Counted from the first letter of the stretch, positions 48,062 through 61,300 are shown. The stretch is DNA of 64,000 bases from Haliotis asinina (GCF_037392515.1 NC_090287.1:13443001-13507000); one strand, 5' to 3'. Made by a program: numbers and translations. Notes: generated by a model not told the origin, from the sequence alone.

Positions 48062-48690
48062 ACACTATAATCACTGGTAGGGAACTTGTTTACAGCGAGA
48101 GAGGAGTCTTTGTGATTTTTGCGATGGCAACTTTGCGATATGTCACTCTTTGATAGATAATCGTGCTTTTTTTGTGCCAAATGATCCCATAACACGGTGT
48201 ACAAATGTGTTCCAGTGAGGGTTTATCCTCTTCCATCATAATGCATGTGCCTTTTTATCTGCGAAAAGAACCGCACGTATCAATTTCCATGAATTGGTGA
48301 AACGTCACAGAAACTTTGTGATTACGAAATTGATGTAACGGAAACTTCATTCATTGTCACAGATAATTCCAAAATCCCAAAATATATCTGACAGGTCATT
48401 ATTCGTCCAGTCTGGTCAGTGAATCGGGTTTGTACCTAATGTTAGTAAATGTTAATTCAACACTCTTGTAATACTGATTTTCTAGGAATACAGGCTAATT
48501 ATTACCATACCATTCCCTTGCTGATACTAAAATCACAAAGACTATGACATATCGCAAAGTTACCGTTGTAAAAATCACAAAGACTCTTTGACATGTCGCA
48601 AAGTTTTTGTTGTAAACATCACAAAGACTCCACTCTCAGTGTAACCAAGTTCCCCACCAGAGTTATTATACTCTTTTCAGGTTTAATAAA
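48062..48690. mobile_element. Non-coding element with about 95-bp inverted ends
   Basis: The left end (48066-48160) carries aatcactggtagggaacttg, gagtctttgtgattttt and aactttgcgatatgtca. The same order is found on the reverse complement of 48525-48685. The right arm has an extra internal copy of the aatcacaaagact / tcgcaaagtt unit. No open frame is present. It resembles a MITE of Tc1/mariner type, but the target site is not certain. Confidence 0.55.
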
Positions 48691-48952
48691 TGAACTATGA
48701 TATGATTGGAGTAAAACTTAACAAGTTGCTGCACGTGTTTAAGAAAGAAGGGGTTTTTTGGTAAATTTTACACGTTATGTTGATTCAGTAACATTGTAAC
48801 TGACTTGAAGAAACAGTTGGGAGCTGTGGACCAGCAAAGATTCTCCAGGACTTCAATGATGTTTTCAGAAAAAAAGAAACATACGTTCGTCAAATATGCA
48901 GTTGAATTTGTTTATGATCATGTTTGTGATGAAAGTTTTATTTTTTTGGACC

Positions 48953-49270
48953 CGGGTTAGAACAGGGCGTAGATTTTGGAATCTCTCTCGGAATAGATAG
49001 GTTCAAGTAAATGTAACGTATGGCAAGTGCGACTATCTTAGCGCAAAGAGAGCTTCGAAAATCTAGGCCCAGGTCTTCAGAAACCCATGGGTGTCGTAAG
49101 ACGCGACTAACGGGTGGCCAGGCTCGCTGACTTGGTTGACACATATAACATCGTATCCCAAACAAGTAGATCAGTGCTGATGCTGCTATTGGATTACCTG
49201 GTGCATACTCGATGACTCACAGACCGCCGGCATATAGCACTAATATTGCTGAGTGCGGCGTAAAACAACC
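48953..49270 (-). mobile_element. SINE family A, interrupted by a MITE
   Basis: Reverse-orientation copy. Its far end (ggacccgggttagaac) is separated by about 109 bp of MITE from the body (gtcttcagaaacccatg through cagaccgccggcatatag and tgagtgcggcgtaaaac). Confidence 0.7.
48968..49076. mobile_element. MITE sharing ends with the THAP element, inserted in a SINE
   Basis: Ends gggcgtagattttggaat and (reverse complement of the right end) gggcctagattttcgaagct match the 11754-13119 element. The insert splits a family A SINE between its ttagaac and ggtcttcag motifs. Confidence 0.6.
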
Positions 49271-49353
49271 AGCCAACTAATCATTCTATTTGGAAAACTT
49301 TGCCAATGGTAAACTGGGGCAGAGTTGCTGCAATTGCCTGACCTTTGCTGATC

Positions 49354-49562
49354 AGAATGGTACACACAGGAGAAGAGAATGATACACACGGGAGAAGAGA
49401 ATGATACACACAGGAGAAGAGAATGATACATACAGGAGAAGAGAATGATACACACAGGAGAAGAAAATGATGGAGAAAATGATACACACAGGAGAAGAGA
49501 ATGATACACACAGGAGAAGAGAAAGATACACACAGGAGAAGACAATGATACATACAGGAGAA
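49354..49562. repeat. 22-bp minisatellite, about nine copies
   Basis: Repeats of gatacacacaggagaagaga, with one longer variant (gatggagaaaat) in the middle. Open frames on the minus strand across it (Ser-Phe-Ser-Pro-Val-Cys-Ile-type repeats) are artefacts. Confidence 0.9.
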
Positions 49563-50529
49563 TGTATGTCGGCGATATTCTATTTTAACACCAGAATGAA
49601 TTTGGATAGACAGGACTGTTAATTCGGTTTGCACAGGTTGTATATTACAATTTAACCCTTATGGATGTTGTGGGCACCTCTACCACCTGCTAGCACGTCC
49701 CTACATACATTTATTCTTAAGAAATCTCCGAAGTCTTACATCCACGTGTATACATCAGATTGAAAATACACGTTTCAGCTGTACAATATCTCCGCCTCGT
49801 CTGTTTATATACTTATCAAGGGCATAGTGTTTCTAAGGCAGCTTTGTAACCGTATATATGTTCGCCTAGAGAAGATTTTAGACGTGTTCGTATATATTTC
49901 AAGACATGAGCAGTGTTTACGATTACACTTCTGGCATTATTTACACATATTTGACGCCACCATGAAGATTATGATGGAGCAAGTGTCTGGTTGAGGTGTA
50001 TGCCGGATCTCATGAAGCATGTAGATTTGAACATGTAAGCTTATATCACATGGATTGTACACAGTCCGTGTCATAATTCAAGTCCATTCCATCATTCAGG
50101 TAGTCACCTCTGACATCGGTTCGTTGGAATCGATATTCCAAGCTGTGAAATGATTTGTATATTCTATGTATTTAGAACGCATTATAGGGTTTTGCAGAGC
50201 CGCACGCGGAGATAAACATCTCCGTCGCGACAGTTTGTCGCATCCTTCCTCTAAATATCTACACATAGTATGATCTTTGACATCAGACTTATGACTTCAG
50301 TTTTTGATGTCATGATAAATGGAGATTGATCTGTTAATGTCACATTCCACACACCGACAGTTTCCTTGAAACTGAAGATCCACGGTTGATCATATTGTGA
50401 ATCCACTGAGGTATCAGTTCGGTATCTAGGTTTAGTAATGTTACATGCTTTAAGCTCTTTTAACCAGAGGCTGATTGTGATTTGAAACCTCCGTTTGATC
50501 AGTCAGAATGGTTCTTGCTCACAGGGCGT

Positions 50530-50765
50530 TTAGTTTAACGCAGCACTCAGCAGTATTCCAACTATATGGCGTCGGTCTGTAAATAGTCGAGTCTGGACCA
50601 GACGTTCCAGTGACCAACAGCATGGATATCGATCTGGATATCAATTGGTAACCGATGACATGCACCAATCAATTCAGCAAGCCTAAACCCTTAGTCGAAT
50701 CTTACGACAAGCATGGGTTACTGAAGGGCAGTATTCTACCCCAGATCGTCACCGGTAGGCTCTTG
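50530..50765 (+). mobile_element. SINE family A
   Basis: Motifs tttaacgcagcactcagcag, tcgagtctggaccagacgtt, cttacgacaagcatgggtta and ctaccccagatcgtcaccgg occur in order. Confidence 0.65.
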
Positions 50766-50908
50766 CAATTGCTCACAGCAAACTGGACGTTAAATATGAA
50801 ACGAATCGAATCCAATATGACCATTTAAATGAGCATGAACCAATGTGAAATATCCGAATCAGCAAACTATTATACATTTCTATTTCGGTACGTGTTGCGT
50901 TATATATA

Positions 50909-51078
50909 GTCTGTCTCACAGTCCCCGAACCACTTTATGTTCCATACAGCCAAGCCCTCTCCACAAGCTCTAAATAAAGCAAGTCTAGATTTCCTCAGGT
51001 TCTGAATCTCTGGTCTCCCTGGGGCTCCTATTCAGTTAAAATAGGTTTGTTTGTTACTATCAAAATTATATATTCAGA
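50909..51078. repeat. Dispersed repeat, single-unit copy
   Basis: Shares gtctgtctcacag, the aagccctc stretch, gcaagtctagatttcc, ggggctcctattcagtt and gttactatcaaaattatata with 20079-20432, in the same order. Confidence 0.75.
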
Positions 51079-52784
51079 TACTAAGCAATAGCCTACGTTA
51101 CATACTGCAGATAGAAGTCCTGATAAGGTCTGTTTTCAAATGAGCAAAGGTTTGGGATTATGGGATCTCAATGCCCTGCACTTATGAAACTTTAAATCCA
51201 TTATTAAACTTCTGAAACTTTGGCGATTACCCATTAGCCTTATTGAAAACGAAATTATATCTAGACATGCCATTCTGGTGTCAGATACAGACACAGTTTT
51301 TTACAGTGGTAAGTTGAAATTCTTGGAATAATGTACAAATGGACTTGCAACCCAACTGACTCTCGAAACGAGATGTCCTGCAAACCCATTAAAACGCATT
51401 CTATTGATTCCTGTCCCTGAGATCGCAGCAACAGTGTAACAGTTATACCGTGCCATTCTTTGTGTAAGCGAGGTCTCGGGATGTTGTAGTCTATGAAATG
51501 TGTCTGTGAATTCTCATTTAAAGGATATTCTTAAACAGACCGTTATAATAGCGTGTCTAAAACATGCAAATCCATTTTCCTTAAGTACCTCTTACAGTAC
51601 AAATATTCGATTTATGGCTTTTCCAGACGGGATTTATTTACGCTTAACAACGCCAACAAAATAGGCCCATAAACTACAGTATAAGCCAACATCGATAAGT
51701 CATATATTCCCTTTCCAGGGACGATTTGAACAGATTCTTGTGGGACCTCATCAGCCGCATTCAATGATTCCCCTTTCACCGGGGAAGATGCTTATCTTTT
51801 AACGTAAAATAACAAATTGGAACCAGAATAGGAAGGGTCGCGGTGTTCACGTCGGATAGTTTGCTTGATAATATTATCAAATGATGTTTTAAACGCCATA
51901 TAGCATGCATGACGCATTCCTCAATGCCAGTCGACCAGTCATTCGCGTGATTATTCCAGCCAACGAGCATCCATTGCCAGCTAAATCAAAGACTTGGACA
52001 TCACAGCGATGCCGATACCAACATGTCTCCATGCCCCGAACTGGCATATAGACACTTTACATCTCACTGTACATTCATTAACCACAAAGAGATCAAATGC
52101 ACACAACATCACAGACCGTCCAAAGCCTCGGCGAGTTCCAAGTCAAACAGAAGGCCATTTCATGATGGGAATATTCTTTAATTGCAAATTTGCTTGTCCC
52201 TTCTTCAATGGTGAGACAACGGAAATTGCCTGCTGGAAATGAAGCTCTCAGGCGGATCTCCATCCTAGGTCAGAAACAAATTTCCTGCAGTGTGGCACCA
52301 AGGGTTAAACTGTCACGATCTGTGACGTCATTGACATTCAAGGTCTTCATTCCTGATCTCTTTGGATCCCGATTGTAAAGAAAGAACCCTTGTTGGGATC
52401 ACACAGACATGTTCCTGGATAAAAAAGATCCTGGTTTTAAAGTTCATTTGGGCATCTCGACCTTTCCGAAAATGGTGAACTCATGCATAGTTTCGCATCG
52501 TTGTTGAGTAATGATAGGCCGAGACACATAACTTTCCGTTTCCATGAAACTAGATGGATCGATACGATGTTATACGATGTGATTTGCGATAACGTAACAT
52601 AAATATGTATAAATAAATAAGTAAATAAATAAAATATTTGAATATATCGTGATGATTAATTAACACTGACATAACATAATAAGACAAGAAGTCGTTTCTC
52701 TGTATTTCTGCATGCGTGGTTTGAAAGAACCCAACCAGTATGGTACTTGAATGGAGTCAGAGAAAACGTCCTGATGATGATGTG
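51079..52784. other. No gene confirmed; possible old retroelement scrap
   Basis: Around 51140-51330 a plus-strand frame with one stop reads like a decayed protein (KGLGLWDLNALHL, then FKSIIKLLKLWRLPISL), perhaps a LINE remnant. The rest is unremarkable. Confidence 0.25.
52607..52634. repeat. (AAAT)n microsatellite
   Basis: ataaataaataagtaaataa over about 28 bp. Confidence 0.85.
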
Positions 52785-52980
52785 ATGGTCCGGGTCTGAT
52801 CTTCAACAACCCATGCTTACCTAGTCAACTGTCAGGTGTTCGGGCTCACTCACTTGTTTGGCACGTGCCATCGTACCCCATCTGTGTGGATCGATTCTAG
52901 TATTTTTCATCGCTGAGTTGTGGAGCAAGGGTCGATTATTTACAGCCCGCTGTCATATAGCTGGAAAAGTAGGCAAAACC
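52785..52980 (-). mobile_element. SINE family A, diverged
   Basis: Reverse copy recognised by ccgggtctgatcttcaacaa, acccatgcttacctagtcaa and tatttacagcccgctgtcat. Confidence 0.5.
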
Positions 52981-53016
52981 TAACAAACCATGATGGTGGC
53001 TAAGACAGACGACTGA

Positions 53017-53229
53017 GTAACTGGGATTAAACGCCACTTCAAACAACAGTTCACGGCTTTTCCGTGTATTGAGCAAAGCTATGGCGTTGACTATTTTGAT
53101 AAAATCCACGAGCATGGAGATCCGGCTGACATAGCAACAATCGACAATCAAGCACCGGATTCTGACACGCCTGTGGTAGTACGCCTAACGACAACAAAAC
53201 CAGATGGCTTACCCGTACATCTGATCTGA
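53017..53229 (+). CDS. Possible exon or gene fragment without an ATG
   Basis: A 70-codon open frame with no methionine start, ending at TGA 53227-53229. Its second half is rich in D, P, T and V (for example TPVVVRLTTTKPDGLPVHLI), an unusual composition for random AT-rich DNA. A possible acceptor is attgag at about 53065. No family was recognised. It could be the terminal exon of a gene or an old fragment. Confidence 0.2.
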   Translation, partial: VTGIKRHFKQQFTAFPCIEQSYGVDYFDKIHEHGDPADIATIDNQAPDSDTPVVVRLTTTKPDGLPVHLI

Positions 53230-55164
53230 ACTTATCATGGCCCATGTTACTGGAAATGGGTGGAATGATTCTGAAGGGAATTGTGACTGCTTTGATGTAA
53301 TGCACTTAATTATTCTTCACCATAATCCTTTCATGGTCTACACAGTTTTGCCAACGATGATGAAGTGCCTGGGGCCTTCTTGTCTGGAGGCTTTCTTCTT
53401 GTGGTGTAAAACGTCATCTAAAACAGACATGACGTCAATTGCATAATGCTTGACAAACATTTCGTCCTTCAAATTTGGGAAGGGACTGAAATGTGAGAGT
53501 GCTAACTATGTTCAATACGGAGAATATGCAATCTCAAGTTACATACAGACATGAAACTTAGCTTCGCCTTCATATTATTCTACGACGGTGTCCTAAGTGG
53601 ATTATCACATAATATTGACCATCAGTGAACTGACATTTTCGGGAGGTAGTAAGACAACAGATACAGAAAGAAGACGATTCGAAGGATGATGAACTCGTTA
53701 GAACTCGTCAAAACCCAGCATATTGAAGACATTTCTATCTATGACAGTTGGAAATACCTGTTGATAGCTTGGTAGCACAGTTTGTCCATTTTCATCACCA
53801 GAGATTGCCTAGTCACTTCAATGCAAACATGCTTCCGGGTTGTGTTAGGTTCGCATGCAACCTGTAAGCATATTAAATATGGCATGCAAAACTGTATGGT
53901 TGCAATTCAAGTCCTTCTTCCTATGGCCCCAAACCTTTTAGCCACCACTCAAATATAATTACAAAGATAGACTGACATCAGCATCCACGGCGGTGTTAAT
54001 GACATAGAAATCAATCGAAGACAAGGTGGATTTAATGCAATAATTGGGGGCTCTTACCACACAGACAAAATGCTTTTACAGCATCACCAGACACGCCGCA
54101 TATACCACATAGACTTGTTTACCGTGCAATTACTACACAGATCGTTTACCTCATCCACAGATAAGTAGATTTCCACTCTGAGAGAAAAGATGAACTTAAC
54201 ACACCTACGAAATGCATGTGAAGACAAATCAAAATGCAGACAGATGATGTTATGTATTTACCGCATAAACATAATATATTTACTGCATACACAAGATAGA
54301 TGCAAATACCGCATAAAAGAAACATAATATGTAATGGATAGTATACACCACCAAGTCGAAATACACTCACAGATATACCATTCCTGATTCATTTACTGTC
54401 AGAGTAGGTCCATTATTGTATTCCTTTATCTCAGAATGGTTCGTCAACATCCGATCCAGTTTAACGAACCTGGAATTTGTTTGTGATAACTTAAAAACAA
54501 ATTATTTTCAGTTTCAGTGGCCTGCTAATTGGACATGAGGGGACGAGACATCAATCAATACACTTTGTGTTATCTTTCAAACTTGTTAACATTTGTTCAT
54601 TAACCGGGTCGTCAACAATTTGGCCTTTTCTCATGCCAAGGAATGTATTTCTAGTTTCATAAAAAAATACCTCTAAAACCTTGATCGTAATTGTGTAAAC
54701 GTTGTCTGGTCCTCAATTACGAACCCAACACCTTCAAAATCCCCCAACCCCTTAAAATCAATGACATTCTTGATTCGGCCTTCCGAACTAATTATTTTGC
54801 AAGCTTCAAACGAATGACTACCTTTGTTCCAGGTCTTAAATGAAATACTCCACAATCCTTATCAAAATAGTGGACCTGCTAGCATATTTATCAAAGGGAT
54901 AAAACCGTGCATGTGCATAAGAAACAGACTAATCAGCATGATCACAAAATGCTGCAAATTTGTGAAGATGCATGCATTCCCTCGATTTTCGTATGAACGC
55001 CTAAGTCAAGGCGTGAAGTTGGAAGAATCTATTGATTCTAGGGGTGTCAGGTTAGGGCTTTTTTTCGAAAAGCCAAATCCGGTTCAGGGTCAGAATGATT
55101 TGAAAGTGTTCATTTCGTTTCAAAGATTAGTGGAAGGAATATGCCAAGGTTTAACTATTATTAA
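53230..55164. other. No gene seen
   Basis: Unique AT-rich DNA; no repeat family recognised. Confidence 0.5.
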
Positions 55165-55300
55165 AGTGAGTGTGCAATGGGTGAGCAATATCGCGGGGAG
55201 GGATGGGGGCCACCAGAAATGGGCGTCACACATTGCACCAATTTGGGGCATCGAACCCAGGCCTTCGTCTTTAACCAGTGGACTACCCCACCGTCCAACC
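55165..55300 (-). mobile_element. SINE family B
   Basis: Reverse copy: gagcaatatcgcggggaggg, aatgggcgtcacacattgca, ggggcatcgaacccaggcct and agtggactaccccaccg. Confidence 0.6.
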
Positions 55301-56619
55301 TTTACTTGGCCCATGTTATTTAAGTAACAAATGTGATGCAATGTCATGGAACTGTAATAACAAATATAAACAATATTTTCATATACATTACGGTGTTATC
55401 CATATAATTACTATCATAAATAATGTTGTTATCCATACTGCCTCATGTGCCCCATACCATAATAGTGAGGAGACCCATAAGGTTTTGGTGATTACAACGT
55501 ATGTCGTGGGTAATCGTGTGCCATCGGACCATGACAACATGGGTTGTTGCTCATGTTATTAATCACTGGTTTGCATGACACAGACCCGCATATGTGCCTT
55601 GACTAACCTTGTATCTGGATCAACAGACTGAGTTTGCATTCCCATAATCATGTATTCCCATTATAATTGTTTGTTCGTGATTGTTCAAGCCCATTAGTCA
55701 AGACATCTGCCACCGTAGGACCCCGTTCTAACTCTAACAGCTTTGGAGAAAGACATGAAAGCGGACAAATGATTTCCCGTATGGCATTTTCATAGCGAAA
55801 CTCAGACAATTTTATATGTCATAGCAGTCTAAGAAATACATGACGTATTTTTAAACAAATGTGTTCTACCACTTTTTACCAGAATTGATTATTCCTTCGA
55901 CATAGCATCATCTGTTTGACTAGATAGATGTGCTTTTTAAGAACGGGAAATCAAAATATACGACTGAGAGAATAAAAACGAAAACCAGTTCCGTCCAAAT
56001 ATTTATTGATAATTCATAAAAGCCGAGGCGCGGTATAAAGCCTAATTGAGCCCAAAGCTGGAAAAGCCAAAGAAATGCATTGAGCCAACGGAGCTACGGA
56101 AATCTATAGCTATGAATGCGATTTCTGTTATTTTAGCCCAGTGAATTAAATCTACAAACTATGCAGTAAATCTAATTAGTCTCTGTTCTTAACATGGTTT
56201 ACTTGTTTAAGTGTTTCTTGTATATTGTTTTGGCGCCAAGCACATTATTGTCCTTTGCATTGAAATCCGCACAATGTGAAATGGACTTGATTGTGGATTA
56301 CTCAACAGCATTGCGGCACGCACGACTCCTTAAATATTTTATTTACGATTTGATGAGAAAGGTTTAGATGTTCATTATCGGTACGAAAAAGATTCTAAAT
56401 TGAGGTTCTAAATTGCTACATTAAAGTAAACCCGATTTTATTATAGATCGGAATGGAATTTATACAGGTTCAAAGTAATCAGCTGTATACACATCAAAGG
56501 AGAGAGGTGCTGAATAAACAAAACAATTGTGACTGTAGTCACGAGTTAATTGCTAAACGTGCGTGAGAAAGCTGATAGACTGCAGGTACGTTACAACACA
56601 AGTGGTACCAAATGTAAAG
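55301..56619. other. No gene seen
   Basis: Unique AT-rich DNA between a SINE and the purine minisatellite. Confidence 0.5.
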
Positions 56620-57112
56620 ATTCAGGAGAGAGAGAGGGGGAGTGTGAGAGAGGGGGAAGAGAGAGGGAGAGAGGGATGGGAGAGAGGCAGAGAGAGAGTG
56701 CGAGAGAGAGTGAGAGAGGGGGAGTGAGAGAGAGAGGGAGTGAGTGAGAGAGAGAGAGAGAGGGAGTGTGAGAGAGGGGGAAGAGAGAGGGGTGGGAGAG
56801 AGGCAGAGAGAGAGTGCGAGAGAGAGTGAGAGAGGGGGAGTGAGAGAGAGAGAGAGAGAGAGGGAGTGGGAGAGAGGGGGAAGAGAGAGGGAGAGAGGGG
56901 TGGGAGAGAGGCAGAGAGAGAGTGCGAGAGAGAGTGAGAGAGGGGGAGTGAGAGAGAGAGAGAGAGAGAGGGAGTGTGAGAGAGGGGGAAGAGAGAGGGA
57001 GAGAGGGGTGGGAGAGAGGCAGAGAGGGAGTGCGAGAGAGAGTGAGAGAGGGAGTGAGAGAGAGAGGGAGTGAGTGAGAGAGAGAGAGAGAGAGAGAGGG
57101 GAGGGGTGGTGG
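56620..57112. repeat. Purine-rich GA minisatellite, about 490 bp
   Basis: Almost pure A/G on the plus strand with rare T or C. A block of about 108-116 bp (marker gggagagaggcagagaga, at about 56682, 56798, 56905 and 57013) repeats four times. Long minus-strand Ser-Leu-Pro frames and plus-strand Arg-Glu-Gly frames here are translation artefacts. Confidence 0.95.
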
Positions 57113-58204
57113 GGTGGTGGTGCATGTGAATCCTGCTCTGAAGCACAAGTATGCGTTTCATATAAAACGCCTATTTTGAACACGACTCAAAAATAGTGAT
57201 TGAAAACAGTCGATGTCAGTTCTAATTATGTTCCATGAAATATATTTTGGTGCAGGTCCCTAGGGTATTGCCCGTCTTAACATGTTTTGACAGTGTGATT
57301 CTGATTCACAACTGTATTCTTCCGCTCGCTGGCACCTTCAATGCACCATAGCCAAGTTTTTTAACGCACTTTTCTCTGTCCCTGTCAGCAACGAAATGAG
57401 GTATGAAATTTAGAATCAGCAAATTCACTGTATGTCATCCTGTGTGTCATGTGGATGCACATCTGTATAGAATATTGCCGTGCATTGTTAGATTTTTACA
57501 TCATCACGTGAAAGCGTTTAGGTGAGGTTTCGTGATCTATGTATTTTGGTTGTTGCCAATATCGATGTTTTCTATATAATTTTCTCCCAAGAGGGTGACA
57601 CTGTGTCTTCATAATCAGTCTCAATTCACAGCCTCTGTGTCGTCTGTTTGTGTACCACGCCATTACTAAGAGCTATTTTCTCCAGATAAGGATCAGGAAA
57701 GGAAGTAATTCCCGCGGAGGGATACACAGTTCGTGATTAGGCTTCTCGATAAGGGGAGATAATGCGCATTTAACTAGATGATTAGCATACATGATTAAAT
57801 TGCAGTTTTATCGGCATTCGTTATCGATTTGAAATGAAATTTTATCTTGGGAGAGAGTCATTATCGACTTATTCAGACCGTTTGCAGACTTAAGTGTGAT
57901 CGTAATAGCGAAAACATTTAATTTGTGCGGCAATTTTTATGCCATAAAATGGCGTCATTAACTACTAGAGGAAACTGGTTTTGAAATGGAACAAGCAATT
58001 TTTTTAAATAATCAAACATGGAACTCTTGAACAAGTGGTGAATACATGTTCGAAGCTAAAAAGCTACAGTTTTCAGATTTTTTTCAGTATCGAGTATAGC
58101 TCTTCTGGTTTAAGTCACCTACTAAAAGAATACCAAAGCAGACGAAGCGTCAGCGAGACTGATGTATGACACAATGCCACGGTATTCTGGTTCTGTTGGT
58201 CATT

Positions 58205-58370
58205 TCCAGCAGATGACGACGTTCTGTTAGTCACGATCTACACAAATGGGATACGGTAACATCCATTATCTGAATCATCGAGCCTACACAATCACGATAG
58301 TCACCTGTTATGACAAGCATGGTTTTGTGGAGACTGCTTCTGAAGCGGATCTTTAAAGGGACATCACTCT
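58205..58370 (+). mobile_element. SINE family A, heavily diverged
   Basis: The order of aatgggatacggtaacatcc, atcgagcctacacaatcacg and gttatgacaagcatggtttt fits the 3' half of the family. Weak. Confidence 0.3.
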
Positions 58371-61300
58371 CCTGTTGGTAATCGTTAATGGGATGTGTTT
58401 GCTTTTGCCACGTAGTTTAAGATTTGATCTTTGGCGACAGGACATTAGGAATGGCGTAGCTATGCCTGTGTGCACTTAACTGCACTTCATTTCCTGCACT
58501 TTATGCAATTATAATATATAAAAAAAACTCCAAATAACTCAACAAATGGAGCTCAAGGCTTTGGTTGTTTTACCTACATTTTATGGGTGCAATCGAGCGT
58601 TCTCTTTCCATGAAGACTTCAAATAGTATTTCAAACCCAAAGTAAAATTTTCCGAAAGTTTTAAGAGTACATAAGGAAATGGATTGTCCCAATTAGACGA
58701 AAAAAAATAATTATGTATTCTGACTAAATGATCCCGTGTTTGTTCATTGTAATACTTGACTTACCTTGGCATGTATTTGTGAATGGTGGTTCAAGTTTTT
58801 GTGAAAACCTGCGGAACCATTATTTGAGGTTATAGCTAAGTAATAATCTTTTCTGATTAATGGATAACGTTCTGCGCTTTGATTAAGTATGTGACTGTGC
58901 TCGATATTAATCATTACTGGTGTCATCAGCCATTTCCTTGGCTGTCATGAATATTCGATCATATGTCCTAATTGTTTTTACGTACATTTGGAGATCTCCA
59001 TTTTCCATTTAATCGTTGACTGAAATTTGTTCTTGTTTACGTCAGAATACTTTACACGGTAACTACACTCCTGATGGCCCATATGACGACAAACTATACA
59101 TACATGATACATGTCTAAATCCATCATCACTTTCACTGGACAAACGTTTCCAAGGTTTCATACTCACAAATGTCCGCTGACATGCTGGATATGCTCAGAA
59201 ACCCCTTGAAAGAATTGCAGCCTGTTGAGAAGAAGTGACCGAGAGAACAAACTCCTGTCTCTAAAATTAAGCCCCAACCTCCACCATCAAGTCACTACCT
59301 CCCTCCTGCCCTCATCATACACGCACGCGCACACACATGCATATCATCCAGTTTCGTGGAATTCTCAAAGGTCGGCACGAAACAGACATGCCACCTGCTT
59401 TCACTCAACTAAAACGATGCAGGCTAAAGACATTAGCCATCTTCTATAAGAATGATTCCTATGTGTTTATCCTGTATTTGAAAAGACGTCAAATATTTTG
59501 GGGAGTCCAAAAACACAAAAAGAAGTTAAAACCAATAACATACAAAAACTACATAACTAGACCCAAGGCACACGAATACCATTTCTAACATCAATAACAA
59601 CACCAGAGCGAAAATAGTTATTTGTAGAAAATTGTGCCGGGACATAGGATATTGAGGGTAGGCGGGTTTGTAATAGCAAACTCTGTTCCTCCCTACACTT
59701 CGTGTTATTAAAACCAATATAGACCCACGACCATGGACAAACACTCCGTGGCAGATTCTAAGGTTTCTGTCACGATCACTGGCAATATCAGTCAGCTATC
59801 AGATTCCTGAAAGCCAATAAAGGCTTGTTAGACTGGAATCCGGAAGTGTTATTGCCACAGTAATGTGTATTTGTTTTCAGAAGTAAATGGAGGGACGATT
59901 ATCTTCTACAAACACATAGAACATGCTGGGTCAATATACATGGCAGGATTGGTACACGCTGGAATATGCGTCATGGTTCGAGGAGAGAGTTCTCTCCCTT
60001 CCGCGTAGTAATTGATTCACACTCGACCGCCGCACACCGTTATCACAGCGCGAGGAAACACGAGGAAATTACTCGTGTTTGGGAACAGCTTGGGGAAGCT
60101 TTATGTTTATGTTTATCGTGTTTATCGAATTTCAATTTTTAAAGGCAGATTACCACTCCGAGTTAATGGCATGTTTTCTGGCGTGCGATAAACAAACCCG
60201 GAATGGAAAATGTATCTCTGCTTTGAACTTATCTGTAGTATCAAAATAAACAAGTCCATATCGGTAAACTATCACAAAACAAATAATCTTTGACGAAAAG
60301 TATGTTGAGCATGCATAGATAATACAGAATGGATTTGCCTGAATAATTTATTTTCTGTATGGTAATCTAATTTCATATAAATGGCAACTTTTTACTTTGA
60401 GTACATCTATTAAAGATAACTGAAAACTGTCAACACTTCAGTCAACATATGAAATCTAAGGCTGTCATTATATTGTAGTTATATTACATTCCTTGAAGTT
60501 TGTTAGACTTCAATCATGGGCACACTGTGTCGAGTCTAATTTCCTCCTCGCATAAGGTGAATCGGCAGTCTAAAGACTCGGCCAAACACAGGTTGAGGAC
60601 CAGATATGTACATGCACCTTTAACACGTCCTATAACATATCGGAGACACCATCTTTTGACATGTTTCCGTTCAGATGAATCACACATATCTGATAGCCTT
60701 TGGGAATCTGTTTGACTGGTTATATAATTGGAAAAATCTATCAATCTATCTACCTATCTGTTAAATACTAAAGATCGTCACACAGATGTCGTGTTCTGTA
60801 CATGGAAACTAGTGTTGGTGAAAGTATAACATCGAAAAGGCGTAATGACATTTCTTGCACTCACACATCGGGTAACATCAGCAGGTTCGTACTCGGGGTG
60901 ATATGAAGCGACGTACCCAATGACGTCAATATTGCAACAATAATGTCTGCGGAAAACACGTCAACAATATATCGACTTTACATCAGATATGAAGCAAGCG
61001 TTACGTCAGCAATATAATCAGCGTTACATGAAAATAGTGACAGAGCTACTCCAACAAAACTCTCTGCATTTTTTCAACAATGCTCCAGGGTGCTTTGATT
61101 CTTTGCATATCATTGCTTCGCATGGATTTTAAACTCGCTTTTAGAACCAAATGCGTAATACAAAGACGGCAGGCGCACTGGCCAGCTACCCATTAAACTA
61201 AGATCTCATTTGGCACTCCAAAGACTAACGTGTCAGGGTTCGTCGATGAGGTAGTATTTCACCGTTAGACTATTACGACGCTCGTGCATCACAAGTGTTA

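Noticed and set aside
49240..49634. Apparent cysteine-rich repeat protein on the minus strand
   Set aside because: Translation of the 22-bp minisatellite; two overlapping frames are open together.
54824..55327. 167-codon plus-strand frame
   Set aside because: Its second half is a reverse-oriented SINE copy, including the complement of a tRNA-like B-box; no domain in the first half.
56539..57183. Serine-leucine-proline protein of 214 residues and its overlapping frames
   Set aside because: Produced entirely by the purine minisatellite; several frames of the same strand stay open together, as expected for simple repeats.
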